A stretch of DNA of 64,000 bases from an uncultured Phascolarctobacterium sp. (GCA_949285135.1 CASDXO010000007.1:62001-126000); one strand, 5' to 3'. Counted from the first letter of the stretch, positions 37,400-46,713 are shown. The notes: generated from the sequence alone by a model not told the origin. Numbers and translations: made by a program.

Positions 37400-38903
37400 A
37401 GGCAGCTATGATGACAGCATTCCAGCACATATCAGGAAAATAATGCAGTCCCTGCTTGAAGCAGGCTATCAGGCCTATATTGTCGGCGGTGCAGTACGCG
37501 ATCTTTTGCTGGGCATCCAACCTGGTGACTTTGATATCGCTACCGATGCATTACCGGAAAACACTCTTGCCGTCTGCCGCAGCCACAACTGGAAAACGGT
37601 AGACAAACTGGGCAGTAACTACGGCTGTGTGGTCGCCGTCGTTGATCACATGGCAGTAGAAATAACTACTTTCCGCGGTGAAGGTTATGGCAGCGATGCC
37701 CATCGTCCGGAAAAAGTCTGGTATTGCGCCACCCTGCAGCAAGACCTTAGCCGCCGTGATTTTACTGTCAACGCTATGGCTATGGATATTGACGGTAACA
37801 TTTATGATTATTTCGGTGGTAAGCAGGACCTGAAAGATAAATTGCTGCGTACTGTCGGCACTGCCTGGCAGCGCTACGAAGAAGACGCTCTGCGTATGTG
37901 GCGCGCCTGCCGTTTTGTCGGTCAGCTTGGTTTTACCTATGTTCAGACGGAAAGCCTGCAGCAAGATTTTGGTCAGCAGCATACTCCTTATTATATGCCT
38001 GCCAATTTTGCTTTTCCTGTCCACCGCTGCAGCGGTCTCTCTTTAGAACGTGTCAGGAAAGAGCTGGACAAACTGCTGCTTACTGAAAATGCCGGACACG
38101 GACTGATGCTGCTTATGGCAACCGGTCTTGCTGATACCGTTTGCCGCGTAAAAGAAAACGGCAGCTTTACGGAAATCGCCATTTTACCGGAATTGCGTCA
38201 TCTTGTCGGTCTTAATCAAAATACACGTTTTCATTGCTATGACGTATGGGAACATACACTTCAGGCCGTAGATAACAGCCCCCGTGAACTTACCGTCCGC
38301 TGGGCCCTGCTGCTGCATGATATCGGAAAAGGCCTGCCAGGCATCCGCTGCATCAATAAAGAAGGGCAGCCAGGCGATCACGGCCATGAAGGAAAAAGTG
38401 CTCAAATGGCCGAAACCATACTGAAACGGCTGCGTTATCCCGAAAAATTCATCAGAGAAGTTGTCTGGCTTGTTGCTCAGCACATGCGTTTTGCTCCCAT
38501 GCTTATCACAGGTCATAAAACCCTGCTGCACTGGGTACGCGGTGAAGCTGCCTCCGGACAGTTCAGAACACGCTGTGACATGGAAGCCTCCTTTAGCAGG
38601 TTGGTAGATGTTTTTCTGGCTGATATGGGAGCGACTCATGCCGCCAAAAATCCTGAACTTATGCAGGCAGGGCGCCAGTTAGGACAACAGGTAATAGCCA
38701 TTGCCGCCAGTTTTCCGGTGCATACATCTGACCTTGCTGTCTGCGGTAAAGAAATTCTGCAGGTTTTTCCTCAGCATAAAGATACAGGCAAATTACTTCA
38801 TTATCTGCTGCAGCGCATACAAAGCGGTAATCTTATCAATGATAAAGGTACCTTGCTTACTGCCCTGCGCAAATATCTTGACAAACAACAGGAGGATTTA
38901 TGA
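37392..38903 (+). CDS. cca: CCA tRNA nucleotidyltransferase with HD domain
   Basis: Adds or repairs the 3' CCA of tRNA. 503 residues. Nucleotidyltransferase head: VGGAVRDLLLG and GDFDIATDALPE, then RRDFTVNAMAMD and the template motif EEDALRMWRACRF. A C-terminal HD domain has HCYDVWEHTL and LLHDIGKGLPG. Start is TTG 37392 overlapping the NAT gene; AAGG lies eight bases upstream. The extra C-terminal length compared with minimal bacterial enzymes matches the HD-containing form. Confidence 0.95.
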   Translation: MTKGSYDDSIPAHIRKIMQSLLEAGYQAYIVGGAVRDLLLGIQPGDFDIATDALPENTLAVCRSHNWKTVDKLGSNYGCVVAVVDHMAVEITTFRGEGYGSDAHRPEKVWYCATLQQDLSRRDFTVNAMAMDIDGNIYDYFGGKQDLKDKLLRTVGTAWQRYEEDALRMWRACRFVGQLGFTYVQTESLQQDFGQQHTPYYMPANFAFPVHRCSGLSLERVRKELDKLLLTENAGHGLMLLMATGLADTVCRVKENGSFTEIAILPELRHLVGLNQNTRFHCYDVWEHTLQAVDNSPRELTVRWALLLHDIGKGLPGIRCINKEGQPGDHGHEGKSAQMAETILKRLRYPEKFIREVVWLVAQHMRFAPMLITGHKTLLHWVRGEAASGQFRTRCDMEASFSRLVDVFLADMGATHAAKNPELMQAGRQLGQQVIAIAASFPVHTSDLAVCGKEILQVFPQHKDTGKLLHYLLQRIQSGNLINDKGTLLTALRKYLDKQQEDL

Positions 38904-39655
38904 AAAATCTTAAAACCGTCTTGCTCGTCGCTCTTTGTGGTGCATTACTGACAGGTGTCTGGACGCTCAAGGAAACTTTTTCTTCTTCCATCAACACTGA
39001 CAACGCCTCCATGTCGTCCGGCGGCGGTGCCGCTCAGTTTATCGGCAAGCATGATATTCCCGGCTCTCCCTATTTCGCTCATCCTGATATTTATAATATG
39101 CAGCCTGGCGAACATCTGCTGCTTCTCACAAAATTTAAGACTATGCAGCAAAGTACGGAGTATACCTGCGGTCCCGTTGCAGCCAATATGGTAGTGAATC
39201 ACTTTCTTGGCAAGTCGCTGCATACGGAAATGCAAATAGCTGAAATCATGGATACCAGCTCCTACAAAGGTACTGATACAGAAGGTATGTGCCGCTATTT
39301 TAAAAAGATTGGCTGGCAGGTAAAATCCTCTGAAGATACATCTACACCCAAAAATTACGAGTCTTTCCTGCAATTTGTCCAGAAAAATCTCTCTGACGGC
39401 ATTCCCATCATTGTTGAAAATGTCGACTGGGGTGGTCATTGGCGCGTCATTATCGGCTATGATACTATGGGTACGGAATATTCAGGCGACGACGTACTGC
39501 TCATGGCTGATCCTTATGACCTTGCCGACCAGCTGCAGGACGGCTATAATATTGTACCTGCTGAAAAATTTTTCTATATGTGGTTTGACGCGCAGCTTTT
39601 TGATAAAGGCAAGCAGCAGCGTCAGTGGCTGACAGCCAGACCCGCTCAGAAATAG
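38900..39655 (+). CDS. Exported C39-like peptidase-domain protein
   Basis: 251 residues. N-terminal signal anchor (VLLVALCGALLTGVWTL), a linker, then a Peptidase_C39-like papain fold: Cys90 in TEYTCGPVAANMVVN, His180 in DWGGHWRVIIGYD, and an Asp in LLMADPYDLAD. It overlaps the end of cca by four bases (ATGA). Likely a cysteine peptidase or peptidase-like protein acting outside the inner membrane; substrate unknown. There is no ABC transporter or bacteriocin precursor nearby, so it is not a typical leader peptidase. Confidence 0.85.
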   Translation: MKNLKTVLLVALCGALLTGVWTLKETFSSSINTDNASMSSGGGAAQFIGKHDIPGSPYFAHPDIYNMQPGEHLLLLTKFKTMQQSTEYTCGPVAANMVVNHFLGKSLHTEMQIAEIMDTSSYKGTDTEGMCRYFKKIGWQVKSSEDTSTPKNYESFLQFVQKNLSDGIPIIVENVDWGGHWRVIIGYDTMGTEYSGDDVLLMADPYDLADQLQDGYNIVPAEKFFYMWFDAQLFDKGKQQRQWLTARPAQK

Positions 39656-39665
39656 AGGCCTGACC

Positions 39666-39839
39666 ATGCTGAATCTACTCTTTGCCTGCTTTCTCTTCGG
39701 TCTGCTCTGTGCCGTTTGTATCCGCGGTCTGTATCGGGCCGTAAGGTTTCGACAAGGCTTTACTGCCAAAGAATACGCCCTGCTGACAGCGCTCTTTACC
39801 GGCACGCTGCTGTCTGCCTATATGGCACTGAAAAATTAA
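39666..39839 (+). CDS. Small membrane protein, 57 residues
   Basis: Open frame from ATG 39666 to TAA 39837-39839, translating to MLNLLFACFLFGLLCAVCIR, then a basic turn (YRAVRFRQ), then a second hydrophobic helix (ALLTALFTGTLLSAYM). GAGG lies about seven bases before the ATG, and the gene starts ten bases after the C39-like gene, ending inside the shared terminator. Spacing, ribosome site and two clean hydrophobic helices suggest a real gene, function unknown. Confidence 0.7.
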   Translation: MLNLLFACFLFGLLCAVCIRGLYRAVRFRQGFTAKEYALLTALFTGTLLSAYMALKN

Positions 39840-39871
39840 AAGCATCTTACACATATGTGTAAGATGCTTTT
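39838..39871. terminator. Bidirectional terminator between convergent transcripts
   Basis: A perfect 34-bp palindrome (AAAGCATCTTACACAT and its complement) with T runs on both sides, serving the plus-strand NAT-cca genes and the minus-strand MFS gene. Confidence 0.93.
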
Positions 39872-39876
39872 TGTCT

Positions 39877-41115
39877 TTAATAACCAATATGAGCGGCTTT
39901 ACCACGTACTCTGGTAAAAAAAGTGTACAAAGACACGGTAATGAGGATGCAGCCGGTAGTTACCAGCACAAACCTTGTAGGCAGATGGTTGCCCAGTACA
40001 CCGCCCAGTAACGGCCCAACTACGCCACCAAACTGCTGCGCTGATGTCACTAAGCCAAAAGCCTTACCACGCATGGACTGATCCGTCACCTCAACCAGAT
40101 TGGCATTAATATTGGGAATAGCTCCCGCCAGGAACAAACCGTAGACAAACTGAATCCCTGCAAACTGCCATACATCCTGTACAAACATCTGGAACAGATT
40201 AACAAAGCCTGCACCAAAAGATACCAGACAGAAAATACGGATATAACCAAAACGCTGTCCCCGTTTGCCCCAGAAAGGTGCAGCAATAATGCCCGCTATT
40301 CCGGCCAGTGAGAAGATAATACCGGCCGTCTTAACCGTATCATCATTCATTACGCCCATCAACTTGCTTACATACATGGTAATCAACGGCTGGATAATCA
40401 TAACACAAACCTGAATAAGGAAAAACATGCACATAATATAAAGCAGATTTTTATTGGAAAGAGCACCTTTTAAATCACGAATCAAATTAATTTCTGCTTT
40501 CTGCCGTTCGGCACTGATGGGAACGTCATGCACAAAGAAAACAACCAATAATGCGCCTAAAAACAAACAGCCGCTGCTGACGAAAAACGACATGCGCATA
40601 CCAAACCAGCTGCTGAGATAACCGCCCAGCAAAGGACCTAAAATACTGCCGCTGGCTACAGCCGTCTGCATCAGTCCCATGCCCCAGCCCATACGCCTTT
40701 CCGGCAGCGTAGACGATATCAATGACATGGAAGCCGGCACAAAACCGCTGATCAAACCCGTTAAGGAACGCACTACCAACAGCTGCATGGCACTTTGCGA
40801 AACCCCGGCCAGCCAGTAGGTCATGGCCAGACCCAATCCGGCACGGATAGCCATTTTACGCTGTCCGACCTTATCAGCACGAGCACCCCAGTAAGGTGCC
40901 ATAATTGCTGCACCCAGAAAAGTGACCGAATATACCAGACCGCTCCAGAAATTAACGTTATCCTGAGGTACGTGTAATTCATGCAGCAGATAGATAGGAA
41001 GAAACGGCACTACCATGGTATAGCTGGCGCAGGCAAAGAAAACTCCAACCCATAAAACTGCCAGATTAACTTTCCAGTTTACTTTTTTCTCTCCGTGTTC
41101 GTCAAAAAGAGCCAT
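39877..41115 (-). CDS. MFS multidrug exporter, MdtG-like
   Basis: 412 residues, twelve membrane helices. Motif A region GARADKVGQRKMAIRAGL, then VVRSLTGLISGFVPASMSLISSTLP and TAVASGSILGPLLGGYLSSW (the antiporter motif C pattern). Closest by pattern to MdtG/BcyR-type DHA1 exporters. ATG 41115 has GGAG eight bases upstream; the 29-codon upstream extension has no site. A probable extended -10 (TGATATAAT on the minus strand, about 41285-41293) lies upstream. Confidence 0.88.
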   Translation of the reverse strand: MALFDEHGEKKVNWKVNLAVLWVGVFFACASYTMVVPFLPIYLLHELHVPQDNVNFWSGLVYSVTFLGAAIMAPYWGARADKVGQRKMAIRAGLGLAMTYWLAGVSQSAMQLLVVRSLTGLISGFVPASMSLISSTLPERRMGWGMGLMQTAVASGSILGPLLGGYLSSWFGMRMSFFVSSGCLFLGALLVVFFVHDVPISAERQKAEINLIRDLKGALSNKNLLYIMCMFFLIQVCVMIIQPLITMYVSKLMGVMNDDTVKTAGIIFSLAGIAGIIAAPFWGKRGQRFGYIRIFCLVSFGAGFVNLFQMFVQDVWQFAGIQFVYGLFLAGAIPNINANLVEVTDQSMRGKAFGLVTSAQQFGGVVGPLLGGVLGNHLPTRFVLVTTGCILITVSLYTFFTRVRGKAAHIGY

Positions 41116-41393
41116 ACTATCATCTCCTGTATCTATCGGCTGCCTCTGCTTAATTTTTGCAGATATATTTATTATATTATGTAATTTTATAATTTCAGAC
41201 ATGTACAGAAAAAACTCCTATATCGTCCAAAACACTCTTACAGTCTGCCCCTGCAGTCAGTAAACCTATATATGTTACATAATAATTATATCATATTCAT
41301 GGCTCTGTTTTTTGTTACAAATCAGCCTGACAAAGTCAGTTTACATTTTCTGTATTTTTATAAATTTATTAAAGTGTATTAGGCAATAAAATG

Positions 41394-41509
41394 TATAATA
41401 TTGCTTTTTTATAATATAAATTCACATATTATTCACAATAAGCTTTTATTGATAAATTCACCTGCAAAATATCAGCAAGACAAGATTCTTGTTTCTGTCT
41501 TATTTTTTT
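41394..41509 (+). ncRNA. Possible small RNA unit in the gap before the 359-residue gene
   Basis: In the 467-base gap 41116-41582 a TATAAT (41394-41399, no good -35) is followed about 80 bases on by a hairpin, AAGACA (41477-41482) pairing with TGTCTT (41496-41501), and then seven T. That hairpin precedes the next gene's own -10 (TATAAT 41544-41549), so it may end a short transcript of about 100 bases. The gap otherwise shows only AT-rich sequence and the MFS promoter. Confidence 0.25.
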
Positions 41510-41582
41510 ACGACTGCATCTTTATGTCACAAAAATTTTACTGTATAATAAAAATAATATTGTAATTAAAGGATGTGTTCGC

Positions 41583-42662
41583 TTGAAACCGTATGTTCCA
41601 CAAGAAATAAAATCCTGCGGATTTTTTTCCAAACTGATAAACGGCAAACCCACAGAAAATGCCTGGGCTGAAATAAATAACATCCTGGCAGAAGCAGAAA
41701 ATGTACAGGCACTGACTGCAGCCAAAGTACAGGCCGCTCTGAAAAAATGGGGCGGCAAATTTGACGAAAGCAGTTTTGAACCGCGTTCTGCCTTATACCG
41801 CAAATTTGCTGATATTGCCTATGCGGAAGCACAGAGCTGCGAAGACAGCCTGCTGAAAGACTGTGATTATCTGGCAGAAATCCTTCAGCTGCCGGCTCAC
41901 CTTCGCAAACTGGCGGATAAAGGTGCCAAACAGTCTGCCTATTTTATTCGCTGTGATAAATTATTAAAGCAGCAGGAGTCCATTGATATTGCAGCCATCA
42001 ATAAGATTTTCGGCTATGATTACGAAGACGGTCTGAATATTCGCAAACAGGTATTTAAGGGGCACTTCAATGTTCTCTTTGACGGCATCAGCGCTCGTCA
42101 GCGTTTCACTCCTGATGAAGAAGCGTCTCTGCGTCAGGACTGCGCTACTCTTGATATCCCCTATGAATTCAAAAACAATATTGTCAATGCACTCAAACGC
42201 TATCGTGATCTCTGGAATGCCGAACATAACAAACTCGGTAATATCCAGGTAGATATCCCGCTGCAGCAGGATGAAATCTGCCACGCAGCAGCGCAGGCAG
42301 GTCTGTGCCAGCACAAAGTAGTAGAAAAAGAAGACAATTATTTTGAGCTTACCCGTAAGTTCAATATCGACGAAACTGTCACCTTTAAAGGTGAAAAACT
42401 GGAACACCCTAAAACAAAAGAAGAAATAACCGCTCTGCTTGATATTGGTTATTTTTTCCTAACGAATCAGCGTATTATTTATTTAAGCAAAAAAACTGCT
42501 CAGACAGTCGAATTGGAACAAATTACTGCTGCTGATTTAGACGTTAATATCATTACTTTCCATACCAAAAACAATGGTGATTTTATGTATAAGTTCAGTG
42601 ATGAGGCTGCAGGTGTGATGTATATTCTCTTTAACCGTACCCATCAGGAAAATGTAAAATAA
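41583..42662 (+). CDS. Unrecognised 359-residue protein with PH-like C-terminal segment
   Basis: I do not recognise this family. Start is TTG 41583, with AAAGGATG about eight bases upstream and a TATAAT (41544) before it. No signal peptide or membrane helix. The first 240 residues are helical and charged, with a Cys pair near residue 90. The last 75 (GYFFLTNQRIIYLSKKTAQ, VELEQITAADLDVNIITFHT, then a helix) resemble bacterial PH-like/GRAM-type domains, in which a strand FFLTNxRIIY is common. Monocistronic with a strong terminator. Confidence 0.8.
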   Translation: MKPYVPQEIKSCGFFSKLINGKPTENAWAEINNILAEAENVQALTAAKVQAALKKWGGKFDESSFEPRSALYRKFADIAYAEAQSCEDSLLKDCDYLAEILQLPAHLRKLADKGAKQSAYFIRCDKLLKQQESIDIAAINKIFGYDYEDGLNIRKQVFKGHFNVLFDGISARQRFTPDEEASLRQDCATLDIPYEFKNNIVNALKRYRDLWNAEHNKLGNIQVDIPLQQDEICHAAAQAGLCQHKVVEKEDNYFELTRKFNIDETVTFKGEKLEHPKTKEEITALLDIGYFFLTNQRIIYLSKKTAQTVELEQITAADLDVNIITFHTKNNGDFMYKFSDEAAGVMYILFNRTHQENVK

Positions 42663-42676
42663 TCTAAAATTATAAA

Positions 42677-42712
42677 AATAAAAACCGGCTGTATAGACAG
42701 CCGGTTTTTATT
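42677..42712. terminator. Bidirectional terminator between convergent genes
   Basis: 12-bp stem AAAACCGGCTGT / ACAGCCGGTTTT with a four-base loop and T runs on both strands. Serves the unknown gene and the aminotransferase gene. Confidence 0.92.
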
Positions 42713-42718
42713 TTTATT

Positions 42719-43897
42719 TTACATACATTCTTTAATTGCTTTAGCCATGCGCTTAATGCCTTCAATAATTCTGTCATCAGGCATATTGGAATAATTGATA
42801 CGCATGCTGCGGTCAGTCTTCTGATTAGGATAGAAAGCGTCACCGATAACGGCAGCAACTTTCATCTCGATGCATTTGGTAAATACCTTTCTTGCACTTA
42901 CTCCTTCAGGGAGAGTCAGCCACAGGAACAGACCGCCTTCAGGGTGCGTCCATTCCACACCTGCCGGGAATTCTTCCTGCATGCATTGCAGAATCAAATC
43001 ACGACGATGTTTATAGAGAGCAACAATTTGTCTTACATGTTCGTCAAGGTCGCAGCTGTCCATATAGGCATCAGCAACACCCTGGTCAAAATTGGAAGTA
43101 TGCAGATCTGCACTTTGTTTGATTTTTACAAATTCACCCAGCAAGTTCTTTTCTGCCGCTACCCAGCCAAGGCGCAGACCAGGGCAGAAGATTTTAGAGA
43201 AAGTACCCAGGAACATTACCAGACCTTTGGTATCCAGAGATTTTAAAGACGGCAGAATGGTTCCTTCATAACGCAGTTCACCATAAGGATTATCTTCCAG
43301 TACGGGTAAATCATATTTATTGACTACTTCCATAAATTTTTTACGGCGTTCCAGAGACCAGGTACGACCAGTCGGATTCTGAAAGTCAGGAATAACGTAG
43401 ATAAATTTGCATTTAGGCGTGGTTGCCAGAATCTTATCCAGTTCTTCTGGAATCAGACCGCCTTCGTCTGTCGGTACTTCTACAAATTCCGGTTCATAGG
43501 CATTAAACGCATTCAATGCTCCCAGATAGGACGGGCTTTCACACAAAACAACATCACCGGGATCAAGGAACAGTTTGCCTGCAAAATCGAGGCACTGCTG
43601 AGAGCCGGTAGTAATCAGAATTTCATCTGCATCAACATTTGCATGATATTTTTCAGCCATACGTTTGGCAATCTTGGCACGCAGAGACGGACGGCCTTCA
43701 GTAGTAGCATATTGCAGCAGCTGACGCCCTTCCTTTAATACCAGGTCGTGAGATACTTTAGCAATTTCTTCTACCGGGAACAGTTCCGGTGCCGGCAGGC
43801 CGCCTGCAAAAGAAATAATGTCAGGCTGTGCAGTAAGCTTTAAAAGCTCACGGATTTCAGATGCCTGCATGCGTTCCATACGTTTTGAAAATTTCAT
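42719..43897 (-). CDS. PLP-dependent aminotransferase (2-aminoadipate/LysN-like, fold type I)
   Basis: 392 residues. ISFAGGLPAPELFP at the N-terminus, ITTGSQQCLDFAGKLFLDPGD, PDFQNPTGRTWS, EDNPYGELRY, and the Schiff-base lysine in LGTFSKIFCPGLRLGW. This set defines the MocR/ARO8-type class I aminotransferases often annotated as 2-aminoadipate or aromatic aminotransferase; the amino donor is not certain. Start ATG 43897 is conventional, but TTG 43903 has the better spacing (GGAG seven bases upstream). A promoter lies at 43957-43985. Confidence 0.92.
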   Translation of the reverse strand: MKFSKRMERMQASEIRELLKLTAQPDIISFAGGLPAPELFPVEEIAKVSHDLVLKEGRQLLQYATTEGRPSLRAKIAKRMAEKYHANVDADEILITTGSQQCLDFAGKLFLDPGDVVLCESPSYLGALNAFNAYEPEFVEVPTDEGGLIPEELDKILATTPKCKFIYVIPDFQNPTGRTWSLERRKKFMEVVNKYDLPVLEDNPYGELRYEGTILPSLKSLDTKGLVMFLGTFSKIFCPGLRLGWVAAEKNLLGEFVKIKQSADLHTSNFDQGVADAYMDSCDLDEHVRQIVALYKHRRDLILQCMQEEFPAGVEWTHPEGGLFLWLTLPEGVSARKVFTKCIEMKVAAVIGDAFYPNQKTDRSMRINYSNMPDDRIIEGIKRMAKAIKECM

Positions 43898-43956
43898 AAA
43901 CAAATCATCTCTCCCTCATTTGCTGTACACATTAGCTTATTTTTGTATGATTTTTA

Positions 43957-43985
43957 ATTGTACCACTTTGACATACAGTGTACAA
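43957..43985 (-). promoter_or_regulatory. Promoter of the aminotransferase gene
   Basis: Minus-strand TTGTAC (43980-43985) and TACAAT (43957-43962) with a 17-base spacer. TGTACA occurs on both sides of the region and might be part of an operator. Confidence 0.6.
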
Positions 43986-44043
43986 GCAAATCGTGACACT
44001 TTCAGACTGTTATTTTATTTTTTTGCAATAAGTGTTAATATAT

Positions 44044-44487
44044 TTACGCTTTTATCAATCCTTTTTCTTCCAGATATACAGCCAGCAGCTGGGCAATCCT
44101 GTTAGTAAGTTTCAGACAGTTTTTCAGATGCTCCCTGGTATCAAATTCATAGGGCATCAAATCCTTGCAAATGGTAGAACCAAATTCCTGTGCAAATCTG
44201 TCATGAAATTCCTTGCTTACAGGATAAATCTCCTTCAAAGGTTTTTCGGAAGGATGATTACGTCCTGCCAATGTACTGATTACCATGGTGCAGCCTACCA
44301 GCGCACCACAAATATTAGCTGCATGGCCAATGCCGCCGCCAAAGCCGGAGCACATACGGAAAGCGTTATCGTCTATTTCGACGCCTGCTTCTTTTCTGAA
44401 TGTTTCTACTATTGCTTCACAGCAGTTAAACCCCTGTTTAAAATTATTGCCTGCTGCCATACCCATTCTTTCGCTAAATTCACTCAT
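44044..44487 (-). CDS. C_GCAxxG_C_C family redox protein
   Basis: 147 residues. Family cysteines are visible: the CC in KQGFNCCEAIVETF, then FRMCSGFGGGIG, ANICGALVGCTMVIS, and later cysteines in GSTICKDL and HLKNCLKL. The family (PF09719-type) has a conserved GCxxG core and is thought to be redox-active and possibly metal-binding. ATG 44487 lies seven bases after GGAGG. It follows the DUF5713 gene, overlapping its end only if the longer start is used. Confidence 0.9.
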   Translation of the reverse strand: MSEFSERMGMAAGNNFKQGFNCCEAIVETFRKEAGVEIDDNAFRMCSGFGGGIGHAANICGALVGCTMVISTLAGRNHPSEKPLKEIYPVSKEFHDRFAQEFGSTICKDLMPYEFDTREHLKNCLKLTNRIAQLLAVYLEEKGLIKA

Positions 44488-44501
44488 AATTATGCCTCCT
44501 T

Positions 44502-44828
44502 TTACCATTCTCTTTCCCGGACTGCAGTTTCCACCGGTATATTAATCTTAAACCAGTGCAGAATGTAATCCAGAGAAGTCATTATGCTTTCGCGAGCAAC
44601 AGTTTCTATCTCACTGTCCTGCTCTGCAAATTCCTGCTGCATACTGTTGACGAACAAAGTAAACTCATCAAGTTTTTCCTGCAAAATCTGCACATCACGT
44701 TCATCTGTTTCCAAAAACTCAATAAACCTGATCAGCTGCCATTTTATCTTATCTACCAGATAATGCGGAAAATAACTGTCCTCATACATTGTCTGCAGCA
44801 GGATATATCGGTCATCAAATTTATCCAT
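44502..44828 (-). CDS. DUF5713-like small protein
   Basis: 108 residues, acidic and helical, with the segment LLQTMYEDSYFPHYLVDKIKWQLI that is typical of DUF5713. No membrane segment. Function unknown. Lies between the CoA-disulfide reductase and the C_GCAxxG_C_C gene on the same strand, with short gaps (15 and 14 bases), so probably cotranscribed with these redox genes. Confidence 0.8.
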   Translation of the reverse strand: MDKFDDRYILLQTMYEDSYFPHYLVDKIKWQLIRFIEFLETDERDVQILQEKLDEFTLFVNSMQQEFAEQDSEIETVARESIMTSLDYILHWFKINIPVETAVREREW

Positions 44829-44843
44829 CAGTTATTCTTGCTC

Positions 44844-46547
44844 CTATTTTTCCCGATCGCTTTCAGTTTCGTAAGGCCATGCACTCATACCGCCTTCCAG
44901 GCTGTGAACATCCTTGCAGCCAGCGCTGCGCAAAATTACCTCTGCTTCATAGCCACGCAAATCTATCTGACAGGAAGTAATAATTCTGCCTTCTCTGTCT
45001 GCCAGCGCAGCACCTTTGGCACGCAATTCGCCAAGCGGCATATTAACGATATTTTTGATACCGGCAATCCTGTTTCTTTTAAATTCTGCCGGAGTACGTA
45101 CATCCACAAATAAATAATCTTCCTGTTGCTTCTGTGCCTCAAAATCACCGGGATTGATACCCCGCATCTGACCTGTCAGCTTATTATGCAGTACATTGGC
45201 AGCAGTAGCAATATTGTCGATGGGCCCGTTAAACGGAGGTGCATAGGCAATATCTAAATTGGACAAATCTTCCAGGGTAGCACCCAGAGAAATTGCAGCT
45301 ACAAGCGTATCAATACGCTTATCAACGCCGCCGCGGCCAACAGCCTGAACACCAAGTACTCTTTCCGTACCTTCTTCAGCCAGTAATTTTAAGATAATAC
45401 TTTTTACTCCCGGCATATATCCCAGTCTGTCGTTGCCGGGAACAATGACGCTTTTAAATTTAAAACCTGCAGCAGCAGCCGTACGCTCATTTAAACCTGT
45501 GCTGCCAGCCTGCCAGTCCAAAATCTGGCAGATGCCGGTAGTAAGCACGCCGGGATATTTGATTCTGTCACCGCAGATATTATCAGCAATCACACGTCCA
45601 TGCTTATTGGCGGTGGAACCCATAGGCGTAAAGAGCTTGGCACCACTGACGCGGTGCGTATTTTCTGCACAGTCACCACCGGCATAAATTGCAGGGTCAC
45701 TGGTCTGCAAATACTCGTTAACGGCAATAGCTCCGCTGGGCCCAATCTCAAGCCCTGCAGCACATGCCAGTTCCACATTAGGACGCACACCTACAGCCAC
45801 AATGACAAGCTGAGCCGGAATAACTCTCTTATCCGTCGTAACTGCAGTAACAATGCCATCAGCTGCTTCAAAGCCAAGTGTTTTTTCCTCCAGATAGAGC
45901 TGTATGCCTGCCTTTAAAAGCGGTTTTTTAATAATATCTGCCATCTCTTTATCAAGCATCTGCGGCAATACTCTGTTTTGCATTTCAACGATACTGGTCT
46001 TTAAGCCACGTTTATGAAAAGCTTCTGCCAATTCCATACCGATAAAACCGGCACCGATAATTACCACATCAGTAACCTTACGCTCTTTTATCTCTCTGTC
46101 TACAGCTTCTACATCCCAGGGGAACCAGAAGCTGTGAATGCCTGCAGCATCTGCATTGGGAAGCGGCAGCCTGACAGGTGTGGAGCCAGTACCCAAGACC
46201 AGCACGTCATAAGATAAGGCCTGCTCTTTGCCCGTAGCCAGCTCCGTGTAGGTAACTTTTTTGGCTGCACGGTCAATAGCAGTTACATTGCAGCCTGTAC
46301 GCGCATCAATGGCCTTATAATTCTTAAAATATTCTGCATCACGCGCCACTCCTTGCGGCGTATGGTCAAATTCTGCAAAATCTTTTACATCGCCGCCAAT
46401 AAAATATGGAAATCCACAGGCACCGTAACTTAGCTGCGGACCACGCTCCAGAACAATAATCTCAGCTTCTTTATCACGACGGCGCAGACGTGCTGCTGTC
46501 TTCATTCCTGTTGCGACACCACCGATAATCACTACTTTTTTCCCCAT
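44844..46547 (-). CDS. CoA-disulfide reductase with C-terminal rhodanese domain
   Basis: 567 residues. FAD/NAD(P)H disulfide reductase domains: GGVATGMKTAARLRR, active Cys44 in YGACGFPYFIGG (single-cysteine CoADR type), NAD site VVIIGAGFIGMELAEAF, FAD site YAGGDCAE, and the dimerisation domain. A rhodanese domain (about 465-565) ends with SCQIDLRGYEAEVIL, in which the active Cys is kept, although the loop differs from the common CxxGxRS. Such CoADR-RHD enzymes reduce CoA disulfide, CoA-persulfide or polysulfide using NAD(P)H. ATG 46547 has GGGA nine bases upstream. Confidence 0.92.
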   Translation of the reverse strand: MGKKVVIIGGVATGMKTAARLRRRDKEAEIIVLERGPQLSYGACGFPYFIGGDVKDFAEFDHTPQGVARDAEYFKNYKAIDARTGCNVTAIDRAAKKVTYTELATGKEQALSYDVLVLGTGSTPVRLPLPNADAAGIHSFWFPWDVEAVDREIKERKVTDVVIIGAGFIGMELAEAFHKRGLKTSIVEMQNRVLPQMLDKEMADIIKKPLLKAGIQLYLEEKTLGFEAADGIVTAVTTDKRVIPAQLVIVAVGVRPNVELACAAGLEIGPSGAIAVNEYLQTSDPAIYAGGDCAENTHRVSGAKLFTPMGSTANKHGRVIADNICGDRIKYPGVLTTGICQILDWQAGSTGLNERTAAAAGFKFKSVIVPGNDRLGYMPGVKSIILKLLAEEGTERVLGVQAVGRGGVDKRIDTLVAAISLGATLEDLSNLDIAYAPPFNGPIDNIATAANVLHNKLTGQMRGINPGDFEAQKQQEDYLFVDVRTPAEFKRNRIAGIKNIVNMPLGELRAKGAALADREGRIITSCQIDLRGYEAEVILRSAGCKDVHSLEGGMSAWPYETESDREK

Positions 46548-46713
46548 ATTCTCACATCCCTTACGCATTTTTCAGTTATTACCTGTTGCCAAAACAACTA
46601 TTTTTATGCTTACAAGTCTTTTGCCCATATCACTGAACAAAAAACTGTTATGTTATATTTCTGTATATAATAAAAAAAACCTGCTTGCCTGCACGCAAAT
46701 AAATTGCTAAACA

